This document shows, piece after piece, positions 33,290 through 41,498 of a DNA stretch of 41,526 nucleotides. Source of the stretch: Bacteroidales bacterium UBA1189 (GTDB lineage Bacteria; Bacteroidota; Bacteroidia; Bacteroidales; Bacteroidaceae). The stretch spans positions 418 through 41,943 of the forward strand of contig DBYJ01000059.1 of assembly GCA_002309805.1 (NCBI GenBank). The letters run 5' to 3'. The notes below the pieces were generated by a model. It made no database searches. It was not told the DNA's origin and was given only the letters and a program-made list of their open reading frames with translations. Position 1 is the first letter of the stretch. Every line of letters starts with the position of its first letter. The translations under genes were made by a program, and so were the position numbers.

Positions 33290-33478
33290 ATGGAGCGAAT
33301 GAAGAAGAAATCCCTAATAGCCATGCTGTTGCTGGCGCTGATTGCCCTGCTGGGCTTTTCCTCGTGCACGAAGCCTGAGGAGCTTACCGATGAGGGCAAG
33401 CCGGAGCGCAACGACTCCATAGGCGATATCCGTCTGATGTACGGAGTCGCCCCTCGTAACTACATCCCTGGCCGTTAA
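33290..33478 (+). CDS. Short lipoprotein with C-terminal YGVAPRNY motif
   Basis: 62 residues and only 1 bp after the preceding stop. Lysine-rich start, hydrophobic core AMLLLALIALLGF and lipobox FSSC with Cys26. A short charged spacer follows, then the C-terminal GDIRLMYGVAPRNYIPGR. The end matches the other short lipoprotein at 34620 (IRVLYGVPPRSYLWGR). That conservation, in a protein with almost no other fixed sequence, looks like a recognition or modification site. Met4 (33299) could be the start. It resembles the short lipoproteins reported with the rSAM/lipoprotein system (TIGRFAM, from memory). Confidence 0.83.
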   Translation: MERMKKKSLIAMLLLALIALLGFSSCTKPEELTDEGKPERNDSIGDIRLMYGVAPRNYIPGR

Positions 33479-33525
33479 TTCCTAATTCCTATTTTTTTAT
33501 TCCTAATTCCTAATTTCTAATTATT
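33478..33525. repeat. ATTCCTA heptad tract before the radical SAM gene
   Basis: Four ATTCCTA units (33478, 33485, 33499, 33506) and ATTTCTA at 33513, interrupted by a T run. It begins on the stop codon of the short lipoprotein gene. Confidence 0.8.
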
Positions 33526-33534
33526 TAATTTTTC

Positions 33535-34608
33535 ATGCTTTCCCTTCGTCGTCGCATAGCCCTGGAGGCTGCCCATAAGCTGGAGAACGACCTGATAGCC
33601 AGGCATCCTCTCCGTCAACTCTTCTGGGAGTGCACGTTGCGCTGTAACCTTCGTTGCCAGCATTGCGGTAGCGACTGCAGGGTACAGGCGTTGCAGCCCG
33701 ACATGCCGAAGGAGGATTTCCTGCGGGTACTGGATCAGGTTGCCGAGCGTACCGATCCTCACAAGGTGTTTGTCATCGTCACAGGAGGCGAGCCGCTGAT
33801 GCGCAACGACTTGGAGGAGTGCGGGCGTGCCATCTACGACAAGGGCTTCCCCTGGGGAATGGTTACCAATGGTCTGGCCCTGACGCCAGAGCGTTTCCAG
33901 CGCCTCATGAAGAGCGGGCTCCATAGTGCTACAGTCAGCTTTGACGGCTTCGAGGACGACCATAACTGGATGCGTGGCAACGAGCACAGCTTCGAGCATG
34001 CCGTCAACGCCATCCGCATGATGATTGCCGAGCCGGACTTCCTTTTCGATGTCGTCACCTGCGTCAACAAACGCAATATCAGCCGCCTCGCCGAGTTGCG
34101 CGACTATCTCGTGGGCATCGGGCTGAAGCATTGGCGCCTGTTCACCGTCTTTCCCGCAGGACGTGCCGCTTGCAACCCCGCCCTCCAGCTCAGCCCCGAG
34201 GAGTTCCGCACGGTGATGGACCTCATCCGCACCACCCGCCGGGAGAAGATTATTGACGTCAGCTACGGCTGCGAGGGCTTCCTGGGCAACTACGAGGGCG
34301 ACGTGCGAGACCACTTCTTCACCTGTCAGGCGGGCGTTACCGTGGGCTCCGTGCTTGTCGACGGCAGCATCTCCGCCTGTGCTAGCATCCGCGCCGACTA
34401 CCATCAGGGCAACATCTACCGCGACAACTTCATGGATGTCTGGGAACAACGCTTCGCCCCCTACCGAGACCGCAAGTGGATGCGGACGGGCGAGTGTGCC
34501 AAGTGCAAGTTCTTCCGCTACTGCCGCGGGGGAGGTATGCACCTCCGCGATGCGGAAGGACACCAGATGTTCTGCCATTACAACCGGTTCCTAAAAAATG
34601 AACAATAA
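33535..34608 (+). CDS. Radical SAM/SPASM enzyme of the rSAM/lipoprotein system
   Basis: 357 residues. The radical SAM motif is CNLRCQHC, with Cys37, Cys41 and Cys44 binding the [4Fe-4S] cluster that cleaves S-adenosylmethionine. GGEPLMR near 84-90 and SFDGFEDDHNWMRG near 141 fit the barrel. The C-terminal SPASM region binds extra clusters: YGC, FFTCQAG and SAC, then CAKCKFFRYC (a C-x2-C-x5-C pattern) and MFCHYN at the end. SPASM enzymes usually modify peptides or proteins. It matches what I recall as TIGR04133, paired with lipoproteins in Bacteroidetes. The reaction and target are not known. Four lipoprotein genes surround it, three before and one after, all on the same strand. Confidence 0.9.
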   Translation: MLSLRRRIALEAAHKLENDLIARHPLRQLFWECTLRCNLRCQHCGSDCRVQALQPDMPKEDFLRVLDQVAERTDPHKVFVIVTGGEPLMRNDLEECGRAIYDKGFPWGMVTNGLALTPERFQRLMKSGLHSATVSFDGFEDDHNWMRGNEHSFEHAVNAIRMMIAEPDFLFDVVTCVNKRNISRLAELRDYLVGIGLKHWRLFTVFPAGRAACNPALQLSPEEFRTVMDLIRTTRREKIIDVSYGCEGFLGNYEGDVRDHFFTCQAGVTVGSVLVDGSISACASIRADYHQGNIYRDNFMDVWEQRFAPYRDRKWMRTGECAKCKFFRYCRGGGMHLRDAEGHQMFCHYNRFLKNEQ

Positions 34609-34619
34609 AGAATGAAAAG

Positions 34620-34886
34620 ATGAAGAATAGATTGTCCCACATATTCTCACTAAGTCCCAAGGGGATGGTCCGACTCGGGATGGCTGCGCTAATAGCCTTG
34701 ATGGGCTTCACATCGTGCAGCAAATCACTCTTCGGCAAGCGCGAGAAGCCTGCTCCTGACGATCCATCGAAACCTGTGGAGGAGAAAATCCCCGACCTCG
34801 ATGTCGTGCCTACACTTCCTCCCGATGGGCGTGCCATCCGCGTACTCTACGGCGTTCCTCCCCGCAGCTATCTGTGGGGGCGTTAG
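34620..34886 (+). CDS. Short lipoprotein with C-terminal YGVPPRSY motif
   Basis: 88 residues, 11 bp after the radical SAM gene. N-terminal basic region, hydrophobic core MAALIALMGF and lipobox FTSC (Cys33). A Pro/Lys/Glu-rich spacer of about 40 residues leads to the C-terminal IRVLYGVPPRSYLWGR. It ends Y-x-x-G-R like the 62-residue lipoprotein. Probably envelope-anchored; a likely substrate or partner of the radical SAM enzyme. Its stop codon is 1 bp from the stop codon of the convergent GH5 gene, and no terminator lies between. Confidence 0.83.
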   Translation: MKNRLSHIFSLSPKGMVRLGMAALIALMGFTSCSKSLFGKREKPAPDDPSKPVEEKIPDLDVVPTLPPDGRAIRVLYGVPPRSYLWGR

Positions 34887-34887
34887 G

Positions 34888-36447
34888 TTATTTGGGTGCC
34901 CTGTTGTAAACCGATTCGAGGGTGTAGGCGGCATCGTCGCTGGTCGTGGCGCGAATCATGGTCTGGACAAGTGATTCCGCCTTGTTGAGGTAGGCGCCGT
35001 TGCTGTGGTTGAAGTAGGCGTGATGCTCGTTGCCGCTGCCTGAAACGTTGTTGTCCCAGATGATGGCGGGTATCTGATAGGTGTGAGCCGCACGGCAGAC
35101 ATATTCCAGATAATAGTTCCTGAAGAGGTTGGCACGGTCGGTGGTGTGCATGACGCAGCCATACTCGCCAATATAGACGGGGATGTTGTTGGCGATGTAT
35201 TTCTCCTGCAGCTTCTGGAACGTCTCGACGACATGCTCTTCGTTGCTTCCCTCCTGATACTTGCCGGCAGCAGCCGTATGTCCCCATTCCGACTTTCCAT
35301 CGCTGTTCTCGGGGGTAAGGGTGAAGGTGCTCGGGTCGTAGTAATGGACGCTTACCATCAAGCGGCCTGCGGCATCGGTGGGTAGCACGAAGCCATTTTC
35401 AAGCACGAACTTCGGGTTCGTGGCATAGCCGGGGATACCAATCCAACGCGTGGCGTTATTATCGCCTGTGGCACGGATGGCGTCCACCGCGAGCTGGTTC
35501 CACTCGTTGAGCGTCTGGTACTGCTTGCCGCCGTCGTGGAGGTTGTCGCCCCATCCCCAGCCGCCGTCCTGCACCTCGTTGAACGACTCGAACAGCAGGA
35601 AGTCACCCTTGTCCTTAAAGGCTTCGGCAATCTGTGTCCAAGTCGCAGAGATGCGTTCCTTTATGGCGTCGTTGACCGTTGCGTCTGCCGCAGCTTCCTT
35701 GATTTTGAGCCAGTATTCGTCGTGGTGCATGTTCAGAATGACGTTAAGTCCTGCTGCCTCGGCCCACTCGACGTTCTGGCGAACTTCAGCGATGTATTTG
35801 GCATCGATAGTCCAGGGGGCGGACTTCTGATAGTTTCCCCAGGTGACGCAGATGCGCACCGTGCTTACGCCGGCGCTCTTCAGGTTGGTATAGAGTGCCT
35901 GCGTGGGCTTGGCATTATCCCAATACCCCCATTGGCTTGGACTGCCGTCCTCGCCGCTGTTGGTGTCGAAGTGGTTGCCGAGGTTCCATCCCCATCCGAG
36001 TCGTCGGGTGAGGGCTGTGGCATCGTTCTTGATGGGCTTGGCGGTGGTGAAGGTTACGGAGTAGGCTGGAGCGGAGATGGACGGATTGTCCTTGCTGACG
36101 ATGGCTCCCTCGGGCACCTTCAGCGTGTAGGTCTTTCCCTCTTCCAATGCTGGAAGCGTGATGACGACTTTCGTCATCGTCGTAGCACCGGACTTTGCCG
36201 TGCATGGGACGTCGTTCAGCGTGATGTTTGCTGAGGAGCTGATAACCACGACGTTGCTATACGAGATAGTCACTTCCTTCAGTTCCGAAGCTGCATATTC
36301 CGCACCCTCGGTGATGCTGCACGAACGTACGGTGATGGTTAACTGGGGCGTGTTGTCATCAGGGTCGTTGCCGTTACAGGCTGTCAGCCCTGTCATTATA
36401 CCCATGACCATCAGGGAAAGGGCAGCAATGGTGTTCAGTCGTTTCAT
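34888..36447 (-). CDS. GH5 endoglycanase (cellulase-like), surface lipoprotein
   Basis: 519 residues. The lipobox LTAC gives Cys24, followed by NGNDPDD, an acidic stretch that fits the surface-export signal of Bacteroidetes lipoproteins. Residues about 35-135 form an Ig-like domain (ISSSANITLNDVPCTA, KTYTLKVPEGAIVS). The GH5 barrel follows: LGWGWNLGNHFD near 150, VRICVTWGNY, LNMHHDEYW, then the acid/base Glu291 in ESFNEVQDG and the nucleophile Glu428 in VYIGEYG. It probably cuts beta-1,4-linked glucan or mannan chains at the surface; the substrate is not determined. It stands alone, without SusC/SusD neighbours, 43 bp after thiL. Confidence 0.9.
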   Translation of the reverse strand: MKRLNTIAALSLMVMGIMTGLTACNGNDPDDNTPQLTITVRSCSITEGAEYAASELKEVTISYSNVVVISSSANITLNDVPCTAKSGATTMTKVVITLPALEEGKTYTLKVPEGAIVSKDNPSISAPAYSVTFTTAKPIKNDATALTRRLGWGWNLGNHFDTNSGEDGSPSQWGYWDNAKPTQALYTNLKSAGVSTVRICVTWGNYQKSAPWTIDAKYIAEVRQNVEWAEAAGLNVILNMHHDEYWLKIKEAAADATVNDAIKERISATWTQIAEAFKDKGDFLLFESFNEVQDGGWGWGDNLHDGGKQYQTLNEWNQLAVDAIRATGDNNATRWIGIPGYATNPKFVLENGFVLPTDAAGRLMVSVHYYDPSTFTLTPENSDGKSEWGHTAAAGKYQEGSNEEHVVETFQKLQEKYIANNIPVYIGEYGCVMHTTDRANLFRNYYLEYVCRAAHTYQIPAIIWDNNVSGSGNEHHAYFNHSNGAYLNKAESLVQTMIRATTSDDAAYTLESVYNRAPK

Positions 36448-36490
36448 ATTCTTGGGTAATCAGAGGTTCTGTTTTTCGTGTAGGACAGCT

Positions 36491-37525
36491 TTACTTTTCA
36501 CTAAAAGCCGTGAATCCTTGGGCGCGGAGAGCAATTTCGGTGCCGTCGCGGGTGACAAGGAGCGTGCCGAGCTCGGGCGCTGTGACATGGCCTATGAGGT
36601 GGATGTCAGCATCAAGGGCTTTCACCTTGTCGTAGTCACCGAGGGGGATGGTGAAGAGCAGCTCGTAGTCCTCGCCTCCGTTGAGGGCACAGGTGATGAC
36701 GTTCATGTCGAGCTCCTCAGCCATTATGGCAGTCTCGTAGTCGATGGGGATGCGGTCTTCATAGATGCGGCAGCCGCAGCCCGACTGCTTGCAGATGTGG
36801 AGCAGTTCGGACGAAAGTCCGTCGGAGATGTCCATCATGGCTGTGGGGCGAATGCCCGCTTCAGCCAGCGTGCGGACGATATCGAGGCGGGCCTCGGGCT
36901 TCAGCTGGCGCTCAAGGATGTACTCCTTGCCTGCGAAGTCAGGCTGCACGCCATCGGTAGAATGAAGTACGGTTTTCTCGCGTTCGAGCAGCTGGAGCCC
37001 CATGTAGGCGGCGCCGAAATTGCCGCTGACGCAGATGAGGTCGGTAGGGTGGGCGCCACTCCGATAGACGATGTCCTCGCGTCGTGCTTCGCCGATGGCG
37101 GTGATGCTGATGGTGAGGCCGGTGAGCGAGCTGACGGTATCGCCACCCACGATATCGACGCCGCAGCGTTTGCACGCCAGACGCATGCCGTTGTAGAGCT
37201 CTTCCACAGCTTCGACGCTGAATTTCCGCGAGAGCCCAAGCGAGACAGTAATCTGACGAGGCGTGCCGTTCATGGCGCAGATGTCGGAGAGGTTGACCAT
37301 GACGGCTTTGTAGCCGAGGTGGCGCAGGGGCACGTAGGTGAGGTCGAAGTGGATGCCCTCAAGCAGGAGGTCGGTGGTGACAAGTATCTCACGGTCGGGG
37401 TAGTGGAGCACGGCGCAGTCGTCGCCAACGCCGCGTAGCGTGCTGCTGTTCTGGAGCTGAATGTCCTTGGTCAGCCGTTCGATGAGCCCGAACTCACCGA
37501 GTGTGGCAATGTCGGTACGGCTCAT
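36491..37525 (-). CDS. thiL: Thiamine-monophosphate kinase
   Basis: Phosphorylates thiamine monophosphate to the diphosphate cofactor with ATP. I start it at Met 37525 (344 residues) because the sequence then begins like the family: GEFGLIERLTKDI, GVGDDCAVL, TTDLLLEGIHFDL. Further motifs are VNLSDICAMNGTPRQI, GGDTVSSLTGLTISI, AMMDISDGLSSEL with metal-binding Asp, and NGGEDYELLFT. Its ATG overlaps the stop codon of the nucleoside phosphorylase gene by 4 bp (ATGA), which implies translational coupling. The longer frame to 37678 is rejected. Confidence 0.94.
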   Translation of the reverse strand: MSRTDIATLGEFGLIERLTKDIQLQNSSTLRGVGDDCAVLHYPDREILVTTDLLLEGIHFDLTYVPLRHLGYKAVMVNLSDICAMNGTPRQITVSLGLSRKFSVEAVEELYNGMRLACKRCGVDIVGGDTVSSLTGLTISITAIGEARREDIVYRSGAHPTDLICVSGNFGAAYMGLQLLEREKTVLHSTDGVQPDFAGKEYILERQLKPEARLDIVRTLAEAGIRPTAMMDISDGLSSELLHICKQSGCGCRIYEDRIPIDYETAIMAEELDMNVITCALNGGEDYELLFTIPLGDYDKVKALDADIHLIGHVTAPELGTLLVTRDGTEIALRAQGFTAFSEK

Positions 37526-38334
37526 GCGGTGCGGCTGACGAGTTCGCGCATAATGGTAGTCATCAACGGTTGGGCGGCATCGGCAGCCTGCTGCACCTCT
37601 TCGTGGCTGACTTCGACGGGACGCCCTTCGATGCCGAGGTCCGTAATGACGGAAAGACCGAAGACGCGGATGCCGCAATGACGGGCCACGATGACCTCAG
37701 GCACGGTGCTCATACCTACTGCATCGCCGCCAAGGATATGATAGCAGCGGTATTCCGAAGGTGTTTCGAAGGTGGGACCTTGCACGCCGACATAGACGCC
37801 CTCGACAACGCGGATGCCCTTCTCGGCGGCAATCTTCTTTGCCTCGGCAATGAGCGTGTGGTCATAGGCTTCGTGCATGTCGGGGAAGCGACTCCCGTAG
37901 GGGAGATTCTTCCCATGGAGGGGATGCTCGGGGAACAGGTTGATATGGTCGCGGATAATCATGAGGTCGCCGATGCGGAAGTCGGGGTTCATGCCGCCCG
38001 AGGCGTTGCTGACAAAGAGCGTCTTGATGCCCAGCTCGCGCATGACGCGGATGGGGAAAGTGACCTCTTTCATGTCGTACCCTTCGTAGTAGTGGAAGCG
38101 ACCCTGCATGGCCATCACGTCCTTGCCGCCCAAACGGCCAAAGATGAGGCGTCCCTTATGGCCCTCGACGGTGGATACGGGGAAGTTGATGATTTCGCCG
38201 TAGGGGATGGCGTCAACAATTTCAATCTCATTCACGAGACTGCCCAGACCGGTGCCAAGGATGATGGCGGTCTCGGGCTTGCAATGCATCCGCTCACGGA
38301 TGAACGCTGCGGTTTCTTGGATTTTTTCTAACAT
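37522..38334 (-). CDS. Purine nucleoside phosphorylase (trimeric type I)
   Basis: Splits purine nucleosides with phosphate to base and ribose 1-phosphate for salvage. 270 residues, the usual length. Motifs: ILGTGLGSL (phosphate loop) near 25, EGHKG, GRFHYYEGY, FVSNASGGMN, and YVGVQGPTFETPSEYR with the base-contacting Glu. In the late motif VITDLG the residue is Asp232, where mammalian trimeric PNP has Asn, a position known to affect base preference; I think Bacteroidetes homologues often have Asp, from memory. The start overlaps the lpxK 3' end by 41 bp and the stop overlaps thiL, so lpxK, this gene and thiL are one unit. Confidence 0.93.
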   Translation of the reverse strand: MLEKIQETAAFIRERMHCKPETAIILGTGLGSLVNEIEIVDAIPYGEIINFPVSTVEGHKGRLIFGRLGGKDVMAMQGRFHYYEGYDMKEVTFPIRVMRELGIKTLFVSNASGGMNPDFRIGDLMIIRDHINLFPEHPLHGKNLPYGSRFPDMHEAYDHTLIAEAKKIAAEKGIRVVEGVYVGVQGPTFETPSEYRCYHILGGDAVGMSTVPEVIVARHCGIRVFGLSVITDLGIEGRPVEVSHEEVQQAADAAQPLMTTIMRELVSRTA

Positions 38335-39346
38335 AGTTCTTAATGTAATGGTTGAATGGTTTTTCCTGGTCTTTCAGAAAGGCAACCTCTATAGGCAGCA
38401 CCTGCATGTCGGGCAGGGCAGCTTCCAGCCGTGCGGCATCTTTCTCGGTAGTGATGAGCAGACGGTCTTCGGCGGTAAGGGCAGCCCAAGTATCTTTGAT
38501 GTGCTGGATATCAGCGGGTGTAAAGTCGTGATGGTCGGGGAAGGTAAGCGCGTGGACGTGCGGCGTACGCCGGTTGAGTTCGGCGATAAGCGGCGCGGGA
38601 TTGGCGATGCCGGTGACAAGCAACACAGAGGTGTCGGCCGTGAAGGTGCTGAGCTTGCGTCCTGAAGGCTGGAGGGCTCCGTAGCGGACGGTAGTGAAGA
38701 ACAACCGCTGATAGGGCCTAAGCGCAAGGCTGCTTTGGATAATGCGGAAGTCGATGGGGCGCATGGACGTCGGACATTTGGTGACGACAACGGCATCGGC
38801 ACGCTCCTTGCTGCCGAAGGGCTCGCGCAAACGGCCATAGGGGAGCAGCGCGTCGTCGTAGGGCATACGGTGATAATCCATAAGGAGGATGTTGAGCCCG
38901 GGGGTGACGTAGCGGTGCTGGAAGGCATCGTCGAGCAGTACGACATCGGTGTCTGCCGTTCCGGCGTCGCTACAAAGGCGGCGAATACCGCGCCTGCGGT
39001 TGGCATCTACAGCAACGTGAACGCCGGGATACTTTTGCCAAACCTGATAGGGCTCATCACCGATGGCTTGGGCGTTGCTTTGTGCATCGGCAAGAAGGTA
39101 ACCACTGGTCTTCCGCTTATAGCCGCGGCTGAGGAAGGCGACGCGATACTCATCCTTCAGCAGACGGATAAGGTGTTCGGTGAAAGGCGTCTTTCCCGTC
39201 CCGCCCACGGTAAGGTTGCCCACGGCAATGATGGGCAGCGCAAACGATTCGGACGGGAGAATCCTCCAGTCGAACAGCTTATTGCGCAGGCCGACGACAC
39301 AGCCGTACAACCAACTGAGCGGGACAAGATAACGACGTTTCTTCAT
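38294..39346 (-). CDS. lpxK: Tetraacyldisaccharide 4'-kinase
   Basis: Adds the 4'-phosphate to the lipid A precursor at the inner membrane. 350 residues with a single N-terminal hydrophobic segment (LVPLSWLYGCVVGL) and the LpxK P-loop GNLTVGGTGKTPF at 43-55. FLSRGYKRKTSGYLL, GDEPYQVW, DANRRRG and DDAFQHR follow, all typical. It heads the lpxK-PNP-thiL unit and lies after sppA on the same strand. Its start codon falls within the first unit of a heptad tract, where the sequence AGATGAA replaces AGATTAA. Confidence 0.95.
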   Translation of the reverse strand: MKKRRYLVPLSWLYGCVVGLRNKLFDWRILPSESFALPIIAVGNLTVGGTGKTPFTEHLIRLLKDEYRVAFLSRGYKRKTSGYLLADAQSNAQAIGDEPYQVWQKYPGVHVAVDANRRRGIRRLCSDAGTADTDVVLLDDAFQHRYVTPGLNILLMDYHRMPYDDALLPYGRLREPFGSKERADAVVVTKCPTSMRPIDFRIIQSSLALRPYQRLFFTTVRYGALQPSGRKLSTFTADTSVLLVTGIANPAPLIAELNRRTPHVHALTFPDHHDFTPADIQHIKDTWAALTAEDRLLITTEKDAARLEAALPDMQVLPIEVAFLKDQEKPFNHYIKNYVRKNPRNRSVHP

Positions 39347-39411
39347 CTTTAACCTTTAACCCTTCATCTTTAATCTTTAACCCTTAATCTTTAACCCTTA
39401 ACCTTATTAAT
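39342..39411. repeat. Ten-unit heptad tract filling the sppA-lpxK junction
   Basis: Ten 7-bp units in strict phase: TTCATCT, TTAACCT, TTAACCC, TTCATCT, TTAATCT and so on. It fills the whole 64-bp gap and includes the lpxK start codon (39344-39346) at one end and the first base of the sppA stop at the other. Confidence 0.9.
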
Positions 39412-41192
39412 TACATCTCCACGCGGAAGAAGTAGGGGAGACGGGCTTGAATCATATCCATTGTGCCGAGGTTCTCGAAGTAGTGGAACGGCTCGGAAAA
39501 TTCACCCAGCGTTTTGTTGAAGCGGACGGTAAAGTAGTTCTCCTTCGTCTTCTTGAGCAGGGTGCTGAAGGGTGCCTCCATATCGGGATAGGAAACAAGG
39601 CTGTAGTTGCTGATACCAGCTTTTTCGGCAGCCAGTTCTTCGGCAATCTTGATGTCACCAAGTACATCCACAAGCCCGAGCCCGAGGGCAGCTTCGCCCG
39701 TCCAGACACGGCCCTGACCGATGGCATCAATCTGCTCAGTAGTCTTCCCACGGCCGTTGGCGCAGCGTGTGATGAAAGTTTGGTAACCATATTCAATCAT
39801 CTTCTGCATCTTGGCAGACTCTTCGGTATTCATGGTGCGATAGAGGGAGCCCATGTCGCTGAGCGTGTTGGTCTTGACGCCGTCGAAGTGGAGCTTCACT
39901 TTTTTCTGGACGAGTTCCTCGGCGCAGGGAATCATGCCGAAGATACCGATGGAACCGGTAAGCGTGGTAGGCTCGGCTACGATAGCATCGGCCGCACAGG
40001 AGATGTAGTAGCCGCCGGAGGCTGCCACGTCACCCATGCTGACGATAACGGGCTTCTTCTCCTTGAGGCGGACGACCTCGTTCCATATCTGTTCGCTGGC
40101 ATAGGCGCTGCCGCCGCCGGAGTTGACGCGGAAGACGACGGCTTTTACGCTCTCGTCGTCACGCAGTTTTTGCAGATCGATGATGACCTTGTCGCTGGCA
40201 ATCTCAGGCTCACCGGTGAAGTTGGTTTGTGAAGGCTGCTGGACGATGTTGCCTTCGGCATAATAGACAGCGATGACGTTGCCACTCTTGTCGAGGGGCT
40301 TGTTGCGGCGGATGTTCTTCACCTCGTTAAGGGTGATCAGAGGAACGGATGCCTTTTCGCCGAGGCCCATGGCCTGCTGAAGCAGGGCTTTTGTGCCATC
40401 CATATATAATAAGGTATCGGCCATGCCCTTAGTAACAACGTCTTCGGCAGTATTGAAAAGCAGGTATTCGTCGGCGTAGGCATTGAGCGTAACCTCGTCG
40501 ATGCCGCGTGCCTCGGAAACAGCCTTCACCATGTTGTTCCAGATGGAAGAAAGATAGGCCGTGACCTGCTCGCGGTTAGCATCGCTCATCTTCGTGTCGG
40601 TAAACGGCTCGACGGCGCTCTTATAGGTTCCTACCTTGAAAATCTGCATCTTCACGCCAAACTGCTCCATGGCATCCTTGAAGAAGATGGACTGTGATGC
40701 AAGGCCGTGCCAGTCCAGAGCTCCCTGCGGGTTGAGGACAACCTTGTCGGCTGTGCTGCAGATGATGTAGTCGCCCTGTGTGTATGAGTCGCCATAAGCA
40801 TAGACGAACTTGCCGCTTTCCTTGAACTTCTTGACGGCATCGCGGATGGCGATGATGGTGGCAGGGCTGGCGCTGAGGCCCTTGGCTTCAAGGAAGAGGC
40901 CCTTGATGCGGTTGTTCTCAGCTGCCTTGGTGAGCGATGCGAGGATGTCCTCGAGTCCCACTTCAGCCTGCTCATCCTGGGAGAGGAGCTGCAAAATGGG
41001 ATTGTCGGTGCAACGTTCGTGGACGGTGCCTTGAAGCTTAAGATGGAAGACGGAGTTCTCGCGGACTTTCGTTTCTGTTTCGCTCGATGCAACAACGCCA
41101 GCCAAAGAGCCGATGCCGATGACTGTAATGACAACACTCAACACCAAAATGCCAACGATAGTGGCAAGGGTGTACTTCAAAAAATCTTTCAT
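39411..41192 (-). CDS. sppA: Signal peptide peptidase SppA, 67-kDa type
   Basis: Inner-membrane protease that degrades cleaved signal peptides. 593 residues: an N-terminal membrane helix (TLATIVGILVLSVVITVIGI) and two tandem S49 halves. The N-terminal half holds YAYGDSYTQGDYIICSTADK, near where the catalytic Lys lies in the family. The C-terminal half has GDVAASGGYYISCAAD with nucleophile Ser392. TGSIGIFG follows. Length matches E. coli-type SppA. It has its own promoter at 41244-41275 and may also feed the lpxK unit through the heptad tract. Confidence 0.94.
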   Translation of the reverse strand: MKDFLKYTLATIVGILVLSVVITVIGIGSLAGVVASSETETKVRENSVFHLKLQGTVHERCTDNPILQLLSQDEQAEVGLEDILASLTKAAENNRIKGLFLEAKGLSASPATIIAIRDAVKKFKESGKFVYAYGDSYTQGDYIICSTADKVVLNPQGALDWHGLASQSIFFKDAMEQFGVKMQIFKVGTYKSAVEPFTDTKMSDANREQVTAYLSSIWNNMVKAVSEARGIDEVTLNAYADEYLLFNTAEDVVTKGMADTLLYMDGTKALLQQAMGLGEKASVPLITLNEVKNIRRNKPLDKSGNVIAVYYAEGNIVQQPSQTNFTGEPEIASDKVIIDLQKLRDDESVKAVVFRVNSGGGSAYASEQIWNEVVRLKEKKPVIVSMGDVAASGGYYISCAADAIVAEPTTLTGSIGIFGMIPCAEELVQKKVKLHFDGVKTNTLSDMGSLYRTMNTEESAKMQKMIEYGYQTFITRCANGRGKTTEQIDAIGQGRVWTGEAALGLGLVDVLGDIKIAEELAAEKAGISNYSLVSYPDMEAPFSTLLKKTKENYFTVRFNKTLGEFSEPFHYFENLGTMDMIQARLPYFFRVEM

Positions 41193-41243
41193 TTTCTCTA
41201 TTCCTTTTTTTTATTAACGGTTGTTCGTTTTCGAAAGCGGTAA

Positions 41244-41275
41244 CAAAGGTAATCACAAATTCGCGATGTGACCAA
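41244..41275 (-). promoter_or_regulatory. Promoter of sppA
   Basis: Minus-strand -7 box TACCTTTG (41251-41244), 20 bp, then TTGG (41275-41272) for the -33. It is 51 bp before the start codon. Confidence 0.65.
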
Positions 41276-41397
41276 CCTAATTCACTTTTTTAAAGAAAAT
41301 GGGTCCGAAAAAAGCCCTTTTCACCCAAAAAATGGAAAAAATCGGTGTTTTTTTATAGAATATTTACGAAAAATATGGTTGCAAAGAAAAAAATGAA

Positions 41398-41448
41398 TAC
41401 ATTTGTGGCTGAAAAATTCGGAGCTTCCAAAAAAAAGTGCGAACTTTG
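41398..41448 (+). promoter_or_regulatory. Possible promoters of the tRNA gene
   Basis: Two candidates. TACATTTG at 41398-41405 is an exact -7 match but has no clear -33. TTCG (41417-41420), 20 bp, GAACTTTG (41441-41448) has correct spacing with one mismatch in each box. The rest of 41276-41497 is AT-rich with no gene seen. Confidence 0.4.
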
Positions 41449-41498
41449 CTCCCGATTTATCGAAAACATGCTCCGAAAAAGAGCTGTTTTCAGACGAA

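Noticed and set aside
37526..37678. Longer start of thiL
   Set aside because: It lies within the PNP gene and lacks family sequence; the ATGA overlap at 37522-37525 is the natural start.
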